NCBI RefSeq assembly: GCF_900101855.1
Contig: NZ_FMVC01000006.1
Coordinates: 1 to 64,000, forward strand
Direction: 5' to 3'
From: Flavobacterium anhuiense
GTDB taxonomy: Bacteria; Bacteroidota; Bacteroidia; Flavobacteriales; Flavobacteriaceae
Length of the DNA stretch: 64,000 nucleotides
Translations under genes and position numbers: made by a program
The notes under the pieces: generated by a model
Told to the model about the DNA's origin: nothing
Database searches by the model: none
Seen by the model: only the letters and a program-made list of their open reading frames with translations
Shown: positions 1-7,526 of the stretch, in pieces
How positions within the stretch are numbered: the first letter of the stretch is position 1
How the letters are laid out: the number at the start of each line of letters is the position of its first letter

Positions 1-286
1 CTCTTAATTCAATCACTTTTTGCTCTATGAACGGCAAAGGGCGTCTGGTTTTATATTTTGGCCCCCGCTTCTGCGGCAGCAGATCCAAAGGTTTTCCGCT
101 CTGCTTATAGCGATTATAATACTTTAAGAAGCTTTTTCTGCACGTGTCGTTTGCTGTGTAAAAATCCATTGCTTTTTTATGCATTGGATGGGTCTTATTT
201 TTTACCTGCTCATATTCTTTTATCAGAAAACGATACTTCTCTAAATAGTTCCTCTCTAATGTTGAATCTTGACTGTTATTTCTCAT
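1..286 (-). mobile_element. Transposase/integrase N-terminal fragment (IS481-like), runs off left edge
   Basis: Reading the minus strand from an ATG at 286 gives an open frame of 95 codons that is still open at base 1. The N-terminal part is helical and basic. The later part reads like the helix-turn-helix domain of IS481-type DDE transposases: a NRYKQSG turn followed by LLPQKRGPKYKTRRP and then IEQKVIELR. The catalytic DDE core would lie outside the window. A possible IS outer end is ACA at 338-340, because the complement begins TGTAAAGG as many of these ends do, but the other terminus is not visible. Family assignment is from motif recognition only. Helix-turn-helix regulators could look similar over this length. 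Confidence 0.6.
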
Positions 287-288
287 CG

Positions 289-318
289 CAACAAAATTTA
301 TTAAAGTTAAATTTTGTT
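289..318. repeat. Hairpin at the 5' end of the transposase gene
   Basis: AACAAAATTTA and its complement TAAATTTTGTT are separated by a short A/T loop. The hairpin lies just upstream of the transposase ATG at 286. It may belong to the element's end or its leader, where a structure could limit transposase translation; that role is inference. Confidence 0.45.
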
Positions 319-386
319 ACCGAATTATCTAACCTTTACAGAAATGACAAACGAGGCGAAGTGAGTGTGTCGAAATAAAACTCAAT

Positions 387-418
387 AAAAAGGCTTTCAG
401 ATTTCTGAAAGCCTTTTT
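387..418. terminator. Bidirectional rho-independent terminator
   Basis: A stem of about 15 bp (AAAAAGGCTTTCAGA pairing with TCTGAAAGCCTTTTT) has A and T runs at its outer ends, so it can act in both directions. It closes the TonB-like gene on the minus strand, whose stop is at 456. Confidence 0.8.
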
Positions 419-455
419 CTATGATAACAGTTTAAATCTGTGTAATTCGTGTTTT

Positions 456-1361
456 TTAATCCAAACTGAAATTATAAATAATTTTTCCAACTTGTTTTGC
501 AGCGGCATTTGCATCGGCAGACCATTTGGTGTTTAATGCTGCGATTTTAGCTTGTTCTAATAAACAGCTCGCTGTATTTGTTGTTCCTTTTACTCCTGGC
601 GTTGCGCTTATTGTCTTTCCATTTTGGTCAACTGTAACTTCTACAACTACTTTTCCTTGTTCATTACAAGTATATTTAGGAGCAGGTTTAGATAATGCTT
701 TTCGTCCATTTAATGAATATCCAGATCCTCCACCAGAGCCGCCGCCACTTCCGGCTCCGTAACCGCTACCGGTTCCAATGCCATTTCCAGTTCCGTTACC
801 GCCTCCAGTTCCTCCGCCAGAGCCACCAGAACCGTAGTAACCGTTAGAGTTTAAGCTTCCGTTAGATTTTCCTTTATTTCCTGCTGCTTTATCGTCTCCG
901 TCACCACCTTTGTTTGAACCTTTCATAATGCTGGCTAATGCATCGTTTGTAGAGTTAGAAACTTTTGGTTTCTCCGGTACAGGTTTTTGTATCGGTTTTT
1001 CAACAGGAACAGGTTTTTTAGGCTTTTCTTTTGTCGGAATTACAACGTCATTATCTGCAGTTGTATTTTCTTGTGTAATTATCGATTCCTCTTCTGGAGT
1101 TGCTTTTGCAGGCGCTTGTTTTACATTGTTTTTTACATCCAGAACTTCGCTTTTATAATTGGCGCCAGAACCTAAATCGCTGTCTCCAAAATTTATGGTT
1201 ACGCCTCCACCGCCACCTCCGCCATCAGCAAGAGCAACATTGTTTTCTGGATTATATGGTGGCCAGAAACGTATAAATAACAGTAATAGAATTATTACTG
1301 CATAAATAGCTGTTGTGAATAGCAATGATTTCTTTTGATCTGAAGAAATTGAGGAACTCAT
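456..1361 (-). CDS. TonB-like energy transducer, Gly-rich
   Basis: 301 aa. One membrane segment (about residues 12-31) anchors it in the inner membrane. It is followed by a run of seven glycines (47-53), a Pro/Lys stretch (about 110-133) typical of TonB periplasm-spanning linkers, a long Gly/Ser region (about 172-214), and a C-terminal domain (about 221-301) resembling the TonB C-terminal fold, with cysteines at 232 and 266 that could pair. TonB-family proteins pass proton-motive energy from ExbB/ExbD to outer-membrane receptors. In related genomes such genes usually sit beside exbB/exbD and folC, but none is in this window. A transposase gene lies downstream. Family call is good; the receptor partner is unknown. 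Confidence 0.75.
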   Translation of the reverse strand: MSSSISSDQKKSLLFTTAIYAVIILLLLFIRFWPPYNPENNVALADGGGGGGGVTINFGDSDLGSGANYKSEVLDVKNNVKQAPAKATPEEESIITQENTTADNDVVIPTKEKPKKPVPVEKPIQKPVPEKPKVSNSTNDALASIMKGSNKGGDGDDKAAGNKGKSNGSLNSNGYYGSGGSGGGTGGGNGTGNGIGTGSGYGAGSGGGSGGGSGYSLNGRKALSKPAPKYTCNEQGKVVVEVTVDQNGKTISATPGVKGTTNTASCLLEQAKIAALNTKWSADANAAAKQVGKIIYNFSLD

Positions 1362-1469
1362 TTAAATTCTAAATTTTGAAATGTATTATTTTAAAAACGT
1401 TTAAAAGTAGTAAAAATTGTTTAGAATGAAAGAGAGAATTTAACCGCGCGTTATGAGTTTTTAGAATTT

Positions 1470-1645
1470 ATTATAACGCAAAGTTCACAAAGGTTTACGC
1501 AAAGAAACGCAAGTTTTATCTGTTTAATTTGAGAAATCTTTAGATTAAAGTTCACAAAGTTTAATATAGACACAGCTTTGCGAACTTAATATTTAGATAT
1601 TGCTTGCGCTCTGAATTAAAATATCTTAGCGTGCTTTGCGTTAAA
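1470..1645. repeat. Interspersed GCAAAG/CACAAAG repeat region in a 351-bp gap
   Basis: The gap 1362-1712 holds no credible gene. It contains near-repeats of CGCAAAGTTCACAAAG-type words on the plus strand (about 1479-1512 and 1548-1560) and complementary words (GCTTTGCGAACTTAA at about 1573, GTGCTTTGCG at 1631). The pattern resembles intergenic repeats common in Flavobacterium genomes. The rest is the upstream region of the TonB-like gene and the terminator of the dehydrogenase gene. Confidence 0.45.
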
Positions 1646-1662
1646 ATCTATGGGTACAAAAA

Positions 1663-1690
1663 AACGAGCCAAATAAAAATCTGGCTCGTT
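1663..1690 (-). terminator. Terminator of the glutamate dehydrogenase gene
   Basis: AACGAGCCA pairs with TGGCTCGTT. On the minus strand the stem is followed by a T run (complement of the A run at 1658-1664). It lies about 22 bp past the stop codon at 1713. Confidence 0.75.
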
Positions 1691-1712
1691 ATATATTAAA
1701 GTGTAAAATATA

Positions 1713-2939
1713 TTACACTAACTGTTTCAATGCAATCTCAAAAGCAGTTGCACTGATATTTGTTTTAGATGGGCTTAGAGCATGCGCTTTAACAATTGCA
1801 TTTTTAATAGTTTCTGAAGTGTCATTAAAAATTGCCTCGTCTGTCATTTGAACTTTTTTCTCCATGAAATAAGCAAAAACTCTCGCCATTCCGCAGTTTG
1901 AAATAAAGTCAGGAATTAAACTTACTTTACTGTCTACTTCTTCCATGATAGAACCAAAGAAAATTTCTTTGTCTGCGAAAGGAACATTTGCTCCGCATGA
2001 AATTACTTCCAATCCGTTTGCGACTAAACTGTCAATTTGAGTTTGAGTTACCAATCTTGAAGCTGCGCAAGGCGTGAAAATTTCAGCACCAATTGTCCAG
2101 ATTTTAGAATTAATTTCCTCAAACGGAATCATATTATCAGCAACTAATTTGTTTCCGTCTTTATTTAAGAACAAAGTTCTGATTTCTTCAAAAGAAAAAC
2201 CTTCTTCTTTTATTAATCCGCCATCACGGTCGATAATTCCAATTACTTTTGCGCCCATTTCGGCTAGATAAAAAGCAGCGGCAGAACCTACGTTTCCGAA
2301 ACCTTGTACGATTGCTTTTTTACCTTTAATGTCTCCTCCGTAAGTTGCATAGAAATGACGAACTGCTTCGGCCACACCAAAACCAGTAATCATATCAGCA
2401 ACTGTGTATTTTCTAGTTACGTCTGGTGAGAATTTTGGGTTTTCGATAACCTTAATTACACCTTGACGCAATTGCCCAATTCTATTAATTTTATCTGCTT
2501 CTGTTGGTTTGAAGTGTCCGTTGAAAACTCCTTCTTGCGGATGCCAAACGCCACATTCTTCTGTCATCGGAATTACTTCGTGAATCTCATCAACATTCAA
2601 ATCTCCTCCAGTTCCGTAGTAGCTTTTTAGTAACGGAGAAACCGCTTTGTACCAGCGTTGTAAAACTCCTTTTTTGCGAGGATCGTTTGGATCAAAATTT
2701 ATTCCAGATTTAGCACCGCCAATTGCAGGGCCTGAAACAGAGAATTTAACTTCCATTGTTTTAGCTAGAGATAAAACTTCGTTCATGTCTAAGCCTTTTC
2801 TCATTCTTGTTCCTCCACCCGCAGCTCCTCCACGAAGTGAATTAATAACAGTCCACCCTTCGGCTTCTGTTTCTGAATCTTTCCAATTGAAAACAATTTC
2901 AGGTGCTTTGTTTTCAAATTGTTGTAATAAATCTTTCAT
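1713..2939 (-). CDS. Glu/Leu/Phe/Val dehydrogenase family protein
   Basis: 408 aa. It has the two-domain layout of the family: an N-terminal dimerisation and catalytic domain with the Lys-containing GGAKSGI motif (about 74-80) and a GGDLN segment (111-115), then a Rossmann domain with GFGNVG (213-218) for NAD(P). The enzymes catalyse reversible oxidative deamination, classically glutamate to 2-oxoglutarate and ammonia. Amino-acid specificity cannot be decided here; glutamate is most likely for Flavobacterium. The gene is monocistronic, with a terminator 22 bp downstream, and the ATG follows an A-rich leader as is usual in this phylum. Confidence 0.85.
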   Translation of the reverse strand: MKDLLQQFENKAPEIVFNWKDSETEAEGWTVINSLRGGAAGGGTRMRKGLDMNEVLSLAKTMEVKFSVSGPAIGGAKSGINFDPNDPRKKGVLQRWYKAVSPLLKSYYGTGGDLNVDEIHEVIPMTEECGVWHPQEGVFNGHFKPTEADKINRIGQLRQGVIKVIENPKFSPDVTRKYTVADMITGFGVAEAVRHFYATYGGDIKGKKAIVQGFGNVGSAAAFYLAEMGAKVIGIIDRDGGLIKEEGFSFEEIRTLFLNKDGNKLVADNMIPFEEINSKIWTIGAEIFTPCAASRLVTQTQIDSLVANGLEVISCGANVPFADKEIFFGSIMEEVDSKVSLIPDFISNCGMARVFAYFMEKKVQMTDEAIFNDTSETIKNAIVKAHALSPSKTNISATAFEIALKQLV

Positions 2940-3027
2940 TTTGTTGTGATATGTTTATTTTGCGTAAATGTATAAAATAGAATAATGCGAATAATGTATT
3001 TTGCATCAAATTTATAAAACAAAAAAG

Positions 3028-3059
3028 AAAAGCCGAAAACTATTTGGTTTTCGGCTTTT
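3028..3059 (-). terminator. Terminator of the chalcone-isomerase-like gene
   Basis: AAAAGCCGAAAAC pairs perfectly (13 bp) with GTTTTCGGCTTTT around a 6-nt loop, flanked by A and T runs. It sits 22 bp beyond the stop at 3082. Confidence 0.8.
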
Positions 3060-3081
3060 TGAATATTCAAAAAATTAAGAA

Positions 3082-3657
3082 TTATTGTCCTAATAAGTGT
3101 TTTTTCAAAGTTTCGTCTACTGGTTTGTCAGAAAGCCATATTCCGAATAATGCTTTTTTGAAATCGAATCCAGGAATTTTACCTTTTAAAACTTCATTTT
3201 TACTCACATAAACATTTTGGTCTAACGGATTGTATGCTAAAATGAAAACATCTTTTTCTGTAATGGCATCGCTTAAAAAGCTTTTTAATTGCTCAATTCT
3301 AGGGCGCAATTGTTCCAAATTTGCACCAGCAGATTTTTCAAAACCTGTATTCATTGCTTTTGTTAATTTGCTAGAAGAAACCATAGAAGAAGTGATTTCG
3401 ATTCTCACAGCCATTTCTGTGTCACTGTCAATAATGAATTGCGGGTCTTGAGTTAATTGAGATAAATACAATGCCTGAACATAAACTTCTAACCACATTT
3501 TTGATCTTCCGCCTGCTCCGTTTAATTGTAATGACTTGCCTTGAAATTCTATTTTTCTAGGAACTGTAACACCATTAACATCGATTTGAGTTTGGGCTGA
3601 AACAGTAGAAAATTGCAAACTTAGAAGTATTGTCAGTAAAAGTAAAATCTTTTTCAT
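3082..3657 (-). CDS. Chalcone isomerase-like periplasmic protein
   Basis: 191 aa from the ATG at 3657. This start is chosen because it opens directly with MKKILLLLTILLSL, a clean signal peptide ending near VSAQ; longer frames add a non-signal N-terminus. An in-frame ATG two codons earlier (3663) is equally possible. The mature part resembles the bacterial chalcone-isomerase-like family (Pfam Chalcone_3): a VTVPRKIEF start, a KMWLEVYVQALYL strand-helix segment and a late GIWLSDKPVDETLK segment. Bacterial members are not known to isomerise chalcones; they probably bind small hydrophobic ligands in the periplasm. The gene stands alone with its own terminator. A TATTTTTG box (3683-3690, minus strand) lies upstream. 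Confidence 0.75.
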   Translation of the reverse strand: MKKILLLLTILLSLQFSTVSAQTQIDVNGVTVPRKIEFQGKSLQLNGAGGRSKMWLEVYVQALYLSQLTQDPQFIIDSDTEMAVRIEITSSMVSSSKLTKAMNTGFEKSAGANLEQLRPRIEQLKSFLSDAITEKDVFILAYNPLDQNVYVSKNEVLKGKIPGFDFKKALFGIWLSDKPVDETLKKHLLGQ

Positions 3658-3950
3658 ATTCATCAATTTTTTATTTTTAGGGCAAAAATAATAGTAATTT
3701 ATCAATATTTAGGTTACATTGAAAATGTTTTTTTACTAAAATTTTCACGTTTAATTTTTGTATTGCATTAGCAATCAATTTAGTAAGAGTAGGTTTACGT
3801 AGTTTTACTGATTTTAAGAATTGTTTAATTTTTGGAGTGCTAAAAAAATTCATTTTTCTGATTTTAAAACGCTTTTTAACTCATTTTTGAATGAGAGATT
3901 TTAGAGAAATTGTTGTCAAATTGATGCTCTTTTGAAAAAAAATATAAATA

Positions 3951-3966
3951 ATAACGAAAACGTTAT
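3951..3966. promoter_or_regulatory. Palindrome ATAACG-N4-CGTTAT, possible operator
   Basis: A perfect 6+6 inverted repeat with an AAAA spacer, about 40 bp upstream of the -33 element of the acyl-CoA dehydrogenase promoter. Its form suits a dimeric helix-turn-helix regulator. The position is seen; the role is inference. The rest of the 494-bp gap 3658-4151 is AT-rich, with no credible gene. Confidence 0.3.
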
Positions 3967-4004
3967 CGTAATCTTTGCTGATCTATTAATTTTATATGCG
4001 CGCA

Positions 4005-4035
4005 TTGTAATTTAAACATTAAAAAATTATCTTTG
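4005..4035 (+). promoter_or_regulatory. Promoter of the acyl-CoA dehydrogenase gene
   Basis: TTG (4005-4007), a 20-bp spacer, then TATCTTTG (4028-4035) match the Bacteroidota sigma consensus TTG-N(17-23)-TAnnTTTG. The transcript would start near 4041 and carry an A-rich leader of about 110 nt before the ATG at 4152. Confidence 0.7.
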
Positions 4036-4151
4036 GAAGCCTTTGCACAAAAAAATAAGGCATCGAAAAAACACAAAAAACATAAAAAAATCATCAACTA
4101 TAGAAATCTGTTTTGAAATCTGGTTGAGAAAAACATTTAAAGTAAACTACT

Positions 4152-5294
4152 ATGGATTTTAATCTTACCGAAGAACATTTAATGATTCAGCAGGCAGCAA
4201 GAGATTTTGCTCAAAATGAATTATTGCCGGGAGTTATTGAACGTGACGAAAAACAAATTTTTCCAACTGAGCAAATCAAAAAAATGGGTGAGCTTGGATT
4301 TATGGGAATGATGGTTGATCCTAAATATGGAGGAAGCGGTCTTGACGCTGTTTCTTATGTGATTGCAATGGAAGAAATTTCTAAAGTTGATGCTTCTGCT
4401 TCGGTTGTAATGTCGGTAAATAATTCATTAGTTTGCTGGGGATTGCAAGAGTATGGAACTGAAGAGCAAAAACAAAAATATCTTCCAGGTCTTGCTTCGG
4501 GAGAAATTCACGGTGCGTTTTGCTTAAGTGAGCCGGAAGCTGGAAGTGATGCAACTTCGCAAAAAACTACTGCAATCGATATGGGGGATCATTATTTAGT
4601 TAATGGGACAAAAAACTGGATTACAAATGGAAATACTGCATCTGTATATTTGGTAATTGCACAAACTCATCCAGAATTAAAGCACAAAGGAATTAACGCT
4701 TTGATTATGACGAAAGATATGCCAGGTTTCTCAGTTGGTCCAAAGGAACAAAAAATGGGAATTCGCGGTTCTGACACACACTCTTTAATGTTTACTGATG
4801 TGAAAGTTCCAAAAGAAAACAGAATCGGAGAGGATGGTTTCGGATTTAAATTTGCTATGAAAACACTTGCTGGAGGTAGAATCGGTATTGCATCTCAAGC
4901 TTTAGGGATTGCTTCTGGAGCGTATGAATTGGCTCTAAAATATTCTAAAGAGCGTAAAGCCTTTGGAACTGAAATCTGCAACCACCAAGCAATTGCTTTT
5001 AAGTTAGCAGACATGGCGGTTAATATCGAAGCAGCACGCCATTTATGTATGAAAGCAGCTTGGGATAAAGATCAGCATAGGAGTTATGACGTAAGCGGTG
5101 CAATGGCGAAGCTTTTTGCTTCGCAAGTTGCAATGGATACAACGGTTGAGGCTGTTCAGATTCACGGAGGTAACGGATATGTAAAAGAATATCATGTAGA
5201 GCGTTTAATGCGCGATGCAAAAATTACTCAGATATACGAAGGAACTTCTGAAATTCAGAAAATTGTAATTTCTAGAGCGGTTATTGCTGGATAA
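4152..5294 (+). CDS. Acyl-CoA dehydrogenase
   Basis: 380 aa, the full length of the short/medium-chain acyl-CoA dehydrogenase family. It shows the three-part fold: N-terminal helical domain, central beta domain (CLSEPEAGSDA and NGTKNWITNG, which contact FAD and substrate), and C-terminal helical domain with ALGIASGAYELALKYSKERKAFG. The catalytic base is Glu363 in the YEGTSEIQ motif, as in butyryl/short-chain enzymes. The enzyme performs the first oxidation of beta-oxidation or branched-chain amino acid breakdown, passing electrons to ETF. Chain length is not deducible. The gene is monocistronic, with a good promoter upstream and a terminator downstream. Confidence 0.9.
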   Translation: MDFNLTEEHLMIQQAARDFAQNELLPGVIERDEKQIFPTEQIKKMGELGFMGMMVDPKYGGSGLDAVSYVIAMEEISKVDASASVVMSVNNSLVCWGLQEYGTEEQKQKYLPGLASGEIHGAFCLSEPEAGSDATSQKTTAIDMGDHYLVNGTKNWITNGNTASVYLVIAQTHPELKHKGINALIMTKDMPGFSVGPKEQKMGIRGSDTHSLMFTDVKVPKENRIGEDGFGFKFAMKTLAGGRIGIASQALGIASGAYELALKYSKERKAFGTEICNHQAIAFKLADMAVNIEAARHLCMKAAWDKDQHRSYDVSGAMAKLFASQVAMDTTVEAVQIHGGNGYVKEYHVERLMRDAKITQIYEGTSEIQKIVISRAVIAG

Positions 5295-5317
5295 ATAATC
5301 TTAGAATTTTTTTTTAT

Positions 5318-5344
5318 ACCCTTTCGGCTTTTAGTTGAAAGGGT
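5318..5344 (+). terminator. Terminator of the acyl-CoA dehydrogenase gene
   Basis: ACCCTTTC pairs with GAAAGGGT, followed by a run of T at 5344-5350, 23 bp past the stop codon. Confidence 0.75.
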
Positions 5345-5427
5345 TTTTTTATGAATATTCTATTACTTTTCATAAGTTTATACTCCAATAAATTTTATAA
5401 TCAATCCTCAATAAAAAACAGAAAACT

Positions 5428-6405
5428 ATGAGAAAGCTATACTTTTTGCTTCCAGTTATTTTTTTAGCCTGTAAATCGGGAACTTCAACAACAAAGGAAA
5501 ATGAAGTAAAAACAGATTCAAAGCCAATAGAAATCAGCTATAAAGTAAAAGAAAATGAAATCTCAGATTTTCTTAAATACCTTTCTTCTGATGAATTGGA
5601 AGGTCGTGAAACCGGAACAAAAGGAATTGAAAAAGCGGCAGTTTTCTTGGAAGACTTTTTAAAGAAAAATAAAATCAAACCTTATTTTAAAACTTACAGA
5701 GATACGTTGACTAATTTTAATACGCCGGCTTTTAATATTGTTGGGGTTATTGAAGGAACAGATCCTCAATTAAAAAAAGAGTTTGTAGTATTGAGCGCAC
5801 ATTACGATCATATTGGTTTGGAGAAAAAAGATCAAGCTGACAAAATTAATAACGGAGCTAATGACGATGCTTCGGGTGTGACTTCTGTAGCAGCAATGGC
5901 AAAGTATTTTAGCGAAACAAAATCGAATAAAAGAAGTATTTTAGTTGTATTCTTCGCAGGAGAAGAAAAAGGATTATTGGGATCTAAAAGTTTAGTGGAG
6001 AAATTGAAAAAACAAAATTTCAATCTTTATACGCAATTAAATATCGAAATGATTGGTGTACCAATGAAACGAGATTATCTGGCTTACATTACGGGTTTTG
6101 ATAAATCGAATATGGCGCAAAAAATAAACGAGTACACAGGAAAAAATACTATCGGATTTTTGCCAAAAGAGGCAGAATATCAATTGTTCTACCGTTCTGA
6201 TAATTATTCATTCTTTCAAGCTTTTGGCAAACCATGTCAATCTTTAAGTACTTTTGACTTTGAAAACTTTGATTTCTATCACCACGTTTCAGATGAATTT
6301 AAAGTAATGGACATTCCTCATATAACTAGATTCACACAAGAATTATTGCCAGCTGTGACCAAAATTGCGGTTTCGCCTACGCAAGAAATAACCATGAATA
6401 AATAA
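5428..6405 (+). CDS. M28 family zinc peptidase, lipoprotein
   Basis: 325 aa. A type II signal peptide ends at the lipobox FLAC with the lipidated Cys15, so the protein is membrane anchored, probably facing the periplasm or cell surface. M28 aminopeptidase metal ligands are visible: His125 in SAHYDH, the Asp pair in NNGANDDASG (146-147), the Glu pair in FAGEEKG (179-180), an acidic residue in EMIG (207) and the late His in YHHVSDEF. The family removes N-terminal residues from peptides using two zinc ions. The SDR gene starts 35 bp downstream but has its own -7 box, so co-transcription is uncertain. Confidence 0.85.
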   Translation: MRKLYFLLPVIFLACKSGTSTTKENEVKTDSKPIEISYKVKENEISDFLKYLSSDELEGRETGTKGIEKAAVFLEDFLKKNKIKPYFKTYRDTLTNFNTPAFNIVGVIEGTDPQLKKEFVVLSAHYDHIGLEKKDQADKINNGANDDASGVTSVAAMAKYFSETKSNKRSILVVFFAGEEKGLLGSKSLVEKLKKQNFNLYTQLNIEMIGVPMKRDYLAYITGFDKSNMAQKINEYTGKNTIGFLPKEAEYQLFYRSDNYSFFQAFGKPCQSLSTFDFENFDFYHHVSDEFKVMDIPHITRFTQELLPAVTKIAVSPTQEITMNK

Positions 6406-6428
6406 GAGGCTGTTTTACAGCATTTGAT

Positions 6429-6436
6429 TATTTTTG
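6429..6436 (+). promoter_or_regulatory. -7 box 4 nt before the SDR start codon
   Basis: TATTTTTG matches TAnnTTTG and is separated from the ATG by only CTCC. A transcript from it would be essentially leaderless. No TTG sits at the normal -33 distance. Confidence 0.5.
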
Positions 6437-6440
6437 CTCC

Positions 6441-7118
6441 ATGAAAAATATTATCGTTACAGGAACAAGCAGAGGAATTGGTTATGAATTGGCCTTGAAA
6501 TTTGCTGAAGCAGGTCACCAAGTTTTGGCCATTTCCAGAAAAATACCGCAAACACTTTTAGAACATCAAAATGTAACTTGTCTTTCTGTTGATTTGGCAG
6601 ATGAAACTGCTTTAGATCAAGTTGAAAATTTCCTTTCTTCAACTTGGAAAAAAGTAGATGCAGTAGTTCATAACGCAGGAGCCTTACTTTTAAAGCCTTT
6701 TGCAGAAACTACTCAAGCAGATTTTGAAAGTATTTATAAAGTGAATGTTTTTGCAGTGGCGAATTTAACTCGTATCTGTATTCCGTATTTAGAAAAAGGA
6801 AGCCATGTTGTTACGATTAGTTCTATTGGCGGAGTTCGCGGAAGTTTGAAATTTGCAGGATTAGCGGCTTACAGTTCTAGTAAAGGAGCAGTAATAACTT
6901 TAACCGAATTGCTAGCAGAAGAATATAAAGAAAAAGGAATTTCTTTTAACGTTTTGGCTCTTGGCTCTGTTCAAACCGAAATGCTAAATGAAGCTTTCCC
7001 TGGTTATCAAGCGCCAATTTCAGCAGAAGGAATGGCAACTTATATATATGATTTTACGCTTAACGGAAATAAGTATTTTAACGGAAAAGTTTTAGAAGTC
7101 TCTTCAACAAACCCTTAG
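6441..7118 (+). CDS. SDR family NAD(P)-dependent oxidoreductase
   Basis: 225 aa, a classical short-chain dehydrogenase/reductase. The N-terminal cofactor motif is GTSRGIG (8-14), followed by the HNAG segment (77-80). The catalytic residues are Ser127/128, Tyr144 and Lys148 in YSSSK. The C-terminus is shorter than typical 250-residue members. The substrate is not deducible. The stop codon is immediately followed by the left inverted repeat of the four-helix-bundle cassette, which separates this gene from the SprT-like gene it may once have adjoined. A -7 box lies 4 nt before the ATG. Confidence 0.85.
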   Translation: MKNIIVTGTSRGIGYELALKFAEAGHQVLAISRKIPQTLLEHQNVTCLSVDLADETALDQVENFLSSTWKKVDAVVHNAGALLLKPFAETTQADFESIYKVNVFAVANLTRICIPYLEKGSHVVTISSIGGVRGSLKFAGLAAYSSSKGAVITLTELLAEEYKEKGISFNVLALGSVQTEMLNEAFPGYQAPISAEGMATYIYDFTLNGNKYFNGKVLEVSSTNP

Positions 7119-7119
7119 T

Positions 7120-7151
7120 TAATTATAAATTATGAGTTATGAATTATGAGT
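7120..7151. repeat. Left inverted repeat of the four-helix-bundle cassette
   Basis: A 32-bp arm that matches the complement of 7493-7524 at 29 of 32 positions. It begins 2 bp after the SDR stop codon and contains the ATG of the enclosed gene (7146-7148). Confidence 0.75.
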
Positions 7152-7514
7152 GAGAGTATTGTAAAAACTAAAAGTTTTGAGTTAGCTGTAAGAGGAGTTA
7201 ATTTTTATAAATGGCTAGTTGCGAAAAGGAAAGAATTTATAATGAGTAAACAATTTTTACGTTCTGTTACCTCTGTTGGTGCAAATGTTCTTGAAGCTGT
7301 AAATGCACAAAGCAAACCTGATTTTATTCATAAACTGTCAATTTCTCAAAAAGAATGTGATGAGTCAATGTATTGGTTAGAAATATTAATTGCAACAAAT
7401 TATATTTCTAATGCTGAATTTGAATCAATGCATAAGCAATGTGAGGAAGTGCTAAAGATCATAAAAAGTATAATCATAACGTCAAAGAAAAAACTCATAA
7501 CTCAAAACTCATAA
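7146..7514 (+). CDS. Four-helix-bundle protein (S23 / 23S rRNA intervening-sequence family)
   Basis: 122 aa, predicted almost entirely alpha-helical. It matches the S23/IVP-type four-helix-bundle family: an N-terminal KSFELAVRGVNFYKWL helix, a central SVTSVGANVLEAVNAQS segment, a KLSISQKECDESMYWLEIL helix and a C-terminal LKIIKSIIIT helix. The family was first found encoded in intervening sequences of 23S rRNA genes. Stand-alone copies are frequent in Bacteroidota and their function is unknown. The start and stop codons both lie inside a pair of 32-bp imperfect inverted repeats, so the gene and repeats look like one inserted unit between the SDR and SprT-like genes. An Avd-like role with a reverse transcriptase is not supported because no such gene is near. 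Confidence 0.8.
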   Translation: MSESIVKTKSFELAVRGVNFYKWLVAKRKEFIMSKQFLRSVTSVGANVLEAVNAQSKPDFIHKLSISQKECDESMYWLEILIATNYISNAEFESMHKQCEEVLKIIKSIIITSKKKLITQNS

Positions 7515-7524
7515 TTCATAATTA
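7493..7524. repeat. Right inverted repeat of the four-helix-bundle cassette
   Basis: Partner of 7120-7151 (29/32 matches to its complement). It holds the TAA stop of the enclosed gene (7512-7514) and ends 2 bp before the TTG start of the SprT-like gene. Bases 7492-7514 recur, inverted and exact, at 9813-9835. Confidence 0.75.
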
Positions 7525-7526
7525 CC

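Noticed and set aside
58..378. Plus-strand open frame of 106 aa starting at a TTG
   Set aside because: It lies opposite the minus-strand transposase frame, has no recognisable domain and reads like antisense noise.
910..1175. Cys/Phe-rich plus-strand frames opposite the TonB-like gene
   Set aside because: Antisense of the Pro/Lys and Gly-rich coding region; unusual composition is explained by the repeats on the real strand.
5020..5220. Minus-strand open frame inside the acyl-CoA dehydrogenase gene
   Set aside because: It is fully inside a well-supported gene and has no motifs; many such frames occur opposite long genes here.
7146..7514. Diversity-generating retroelement (four-helix protein as Avd)
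   Set aside because: No reverse transcriptase, template repeat or variable gene is found nearby.
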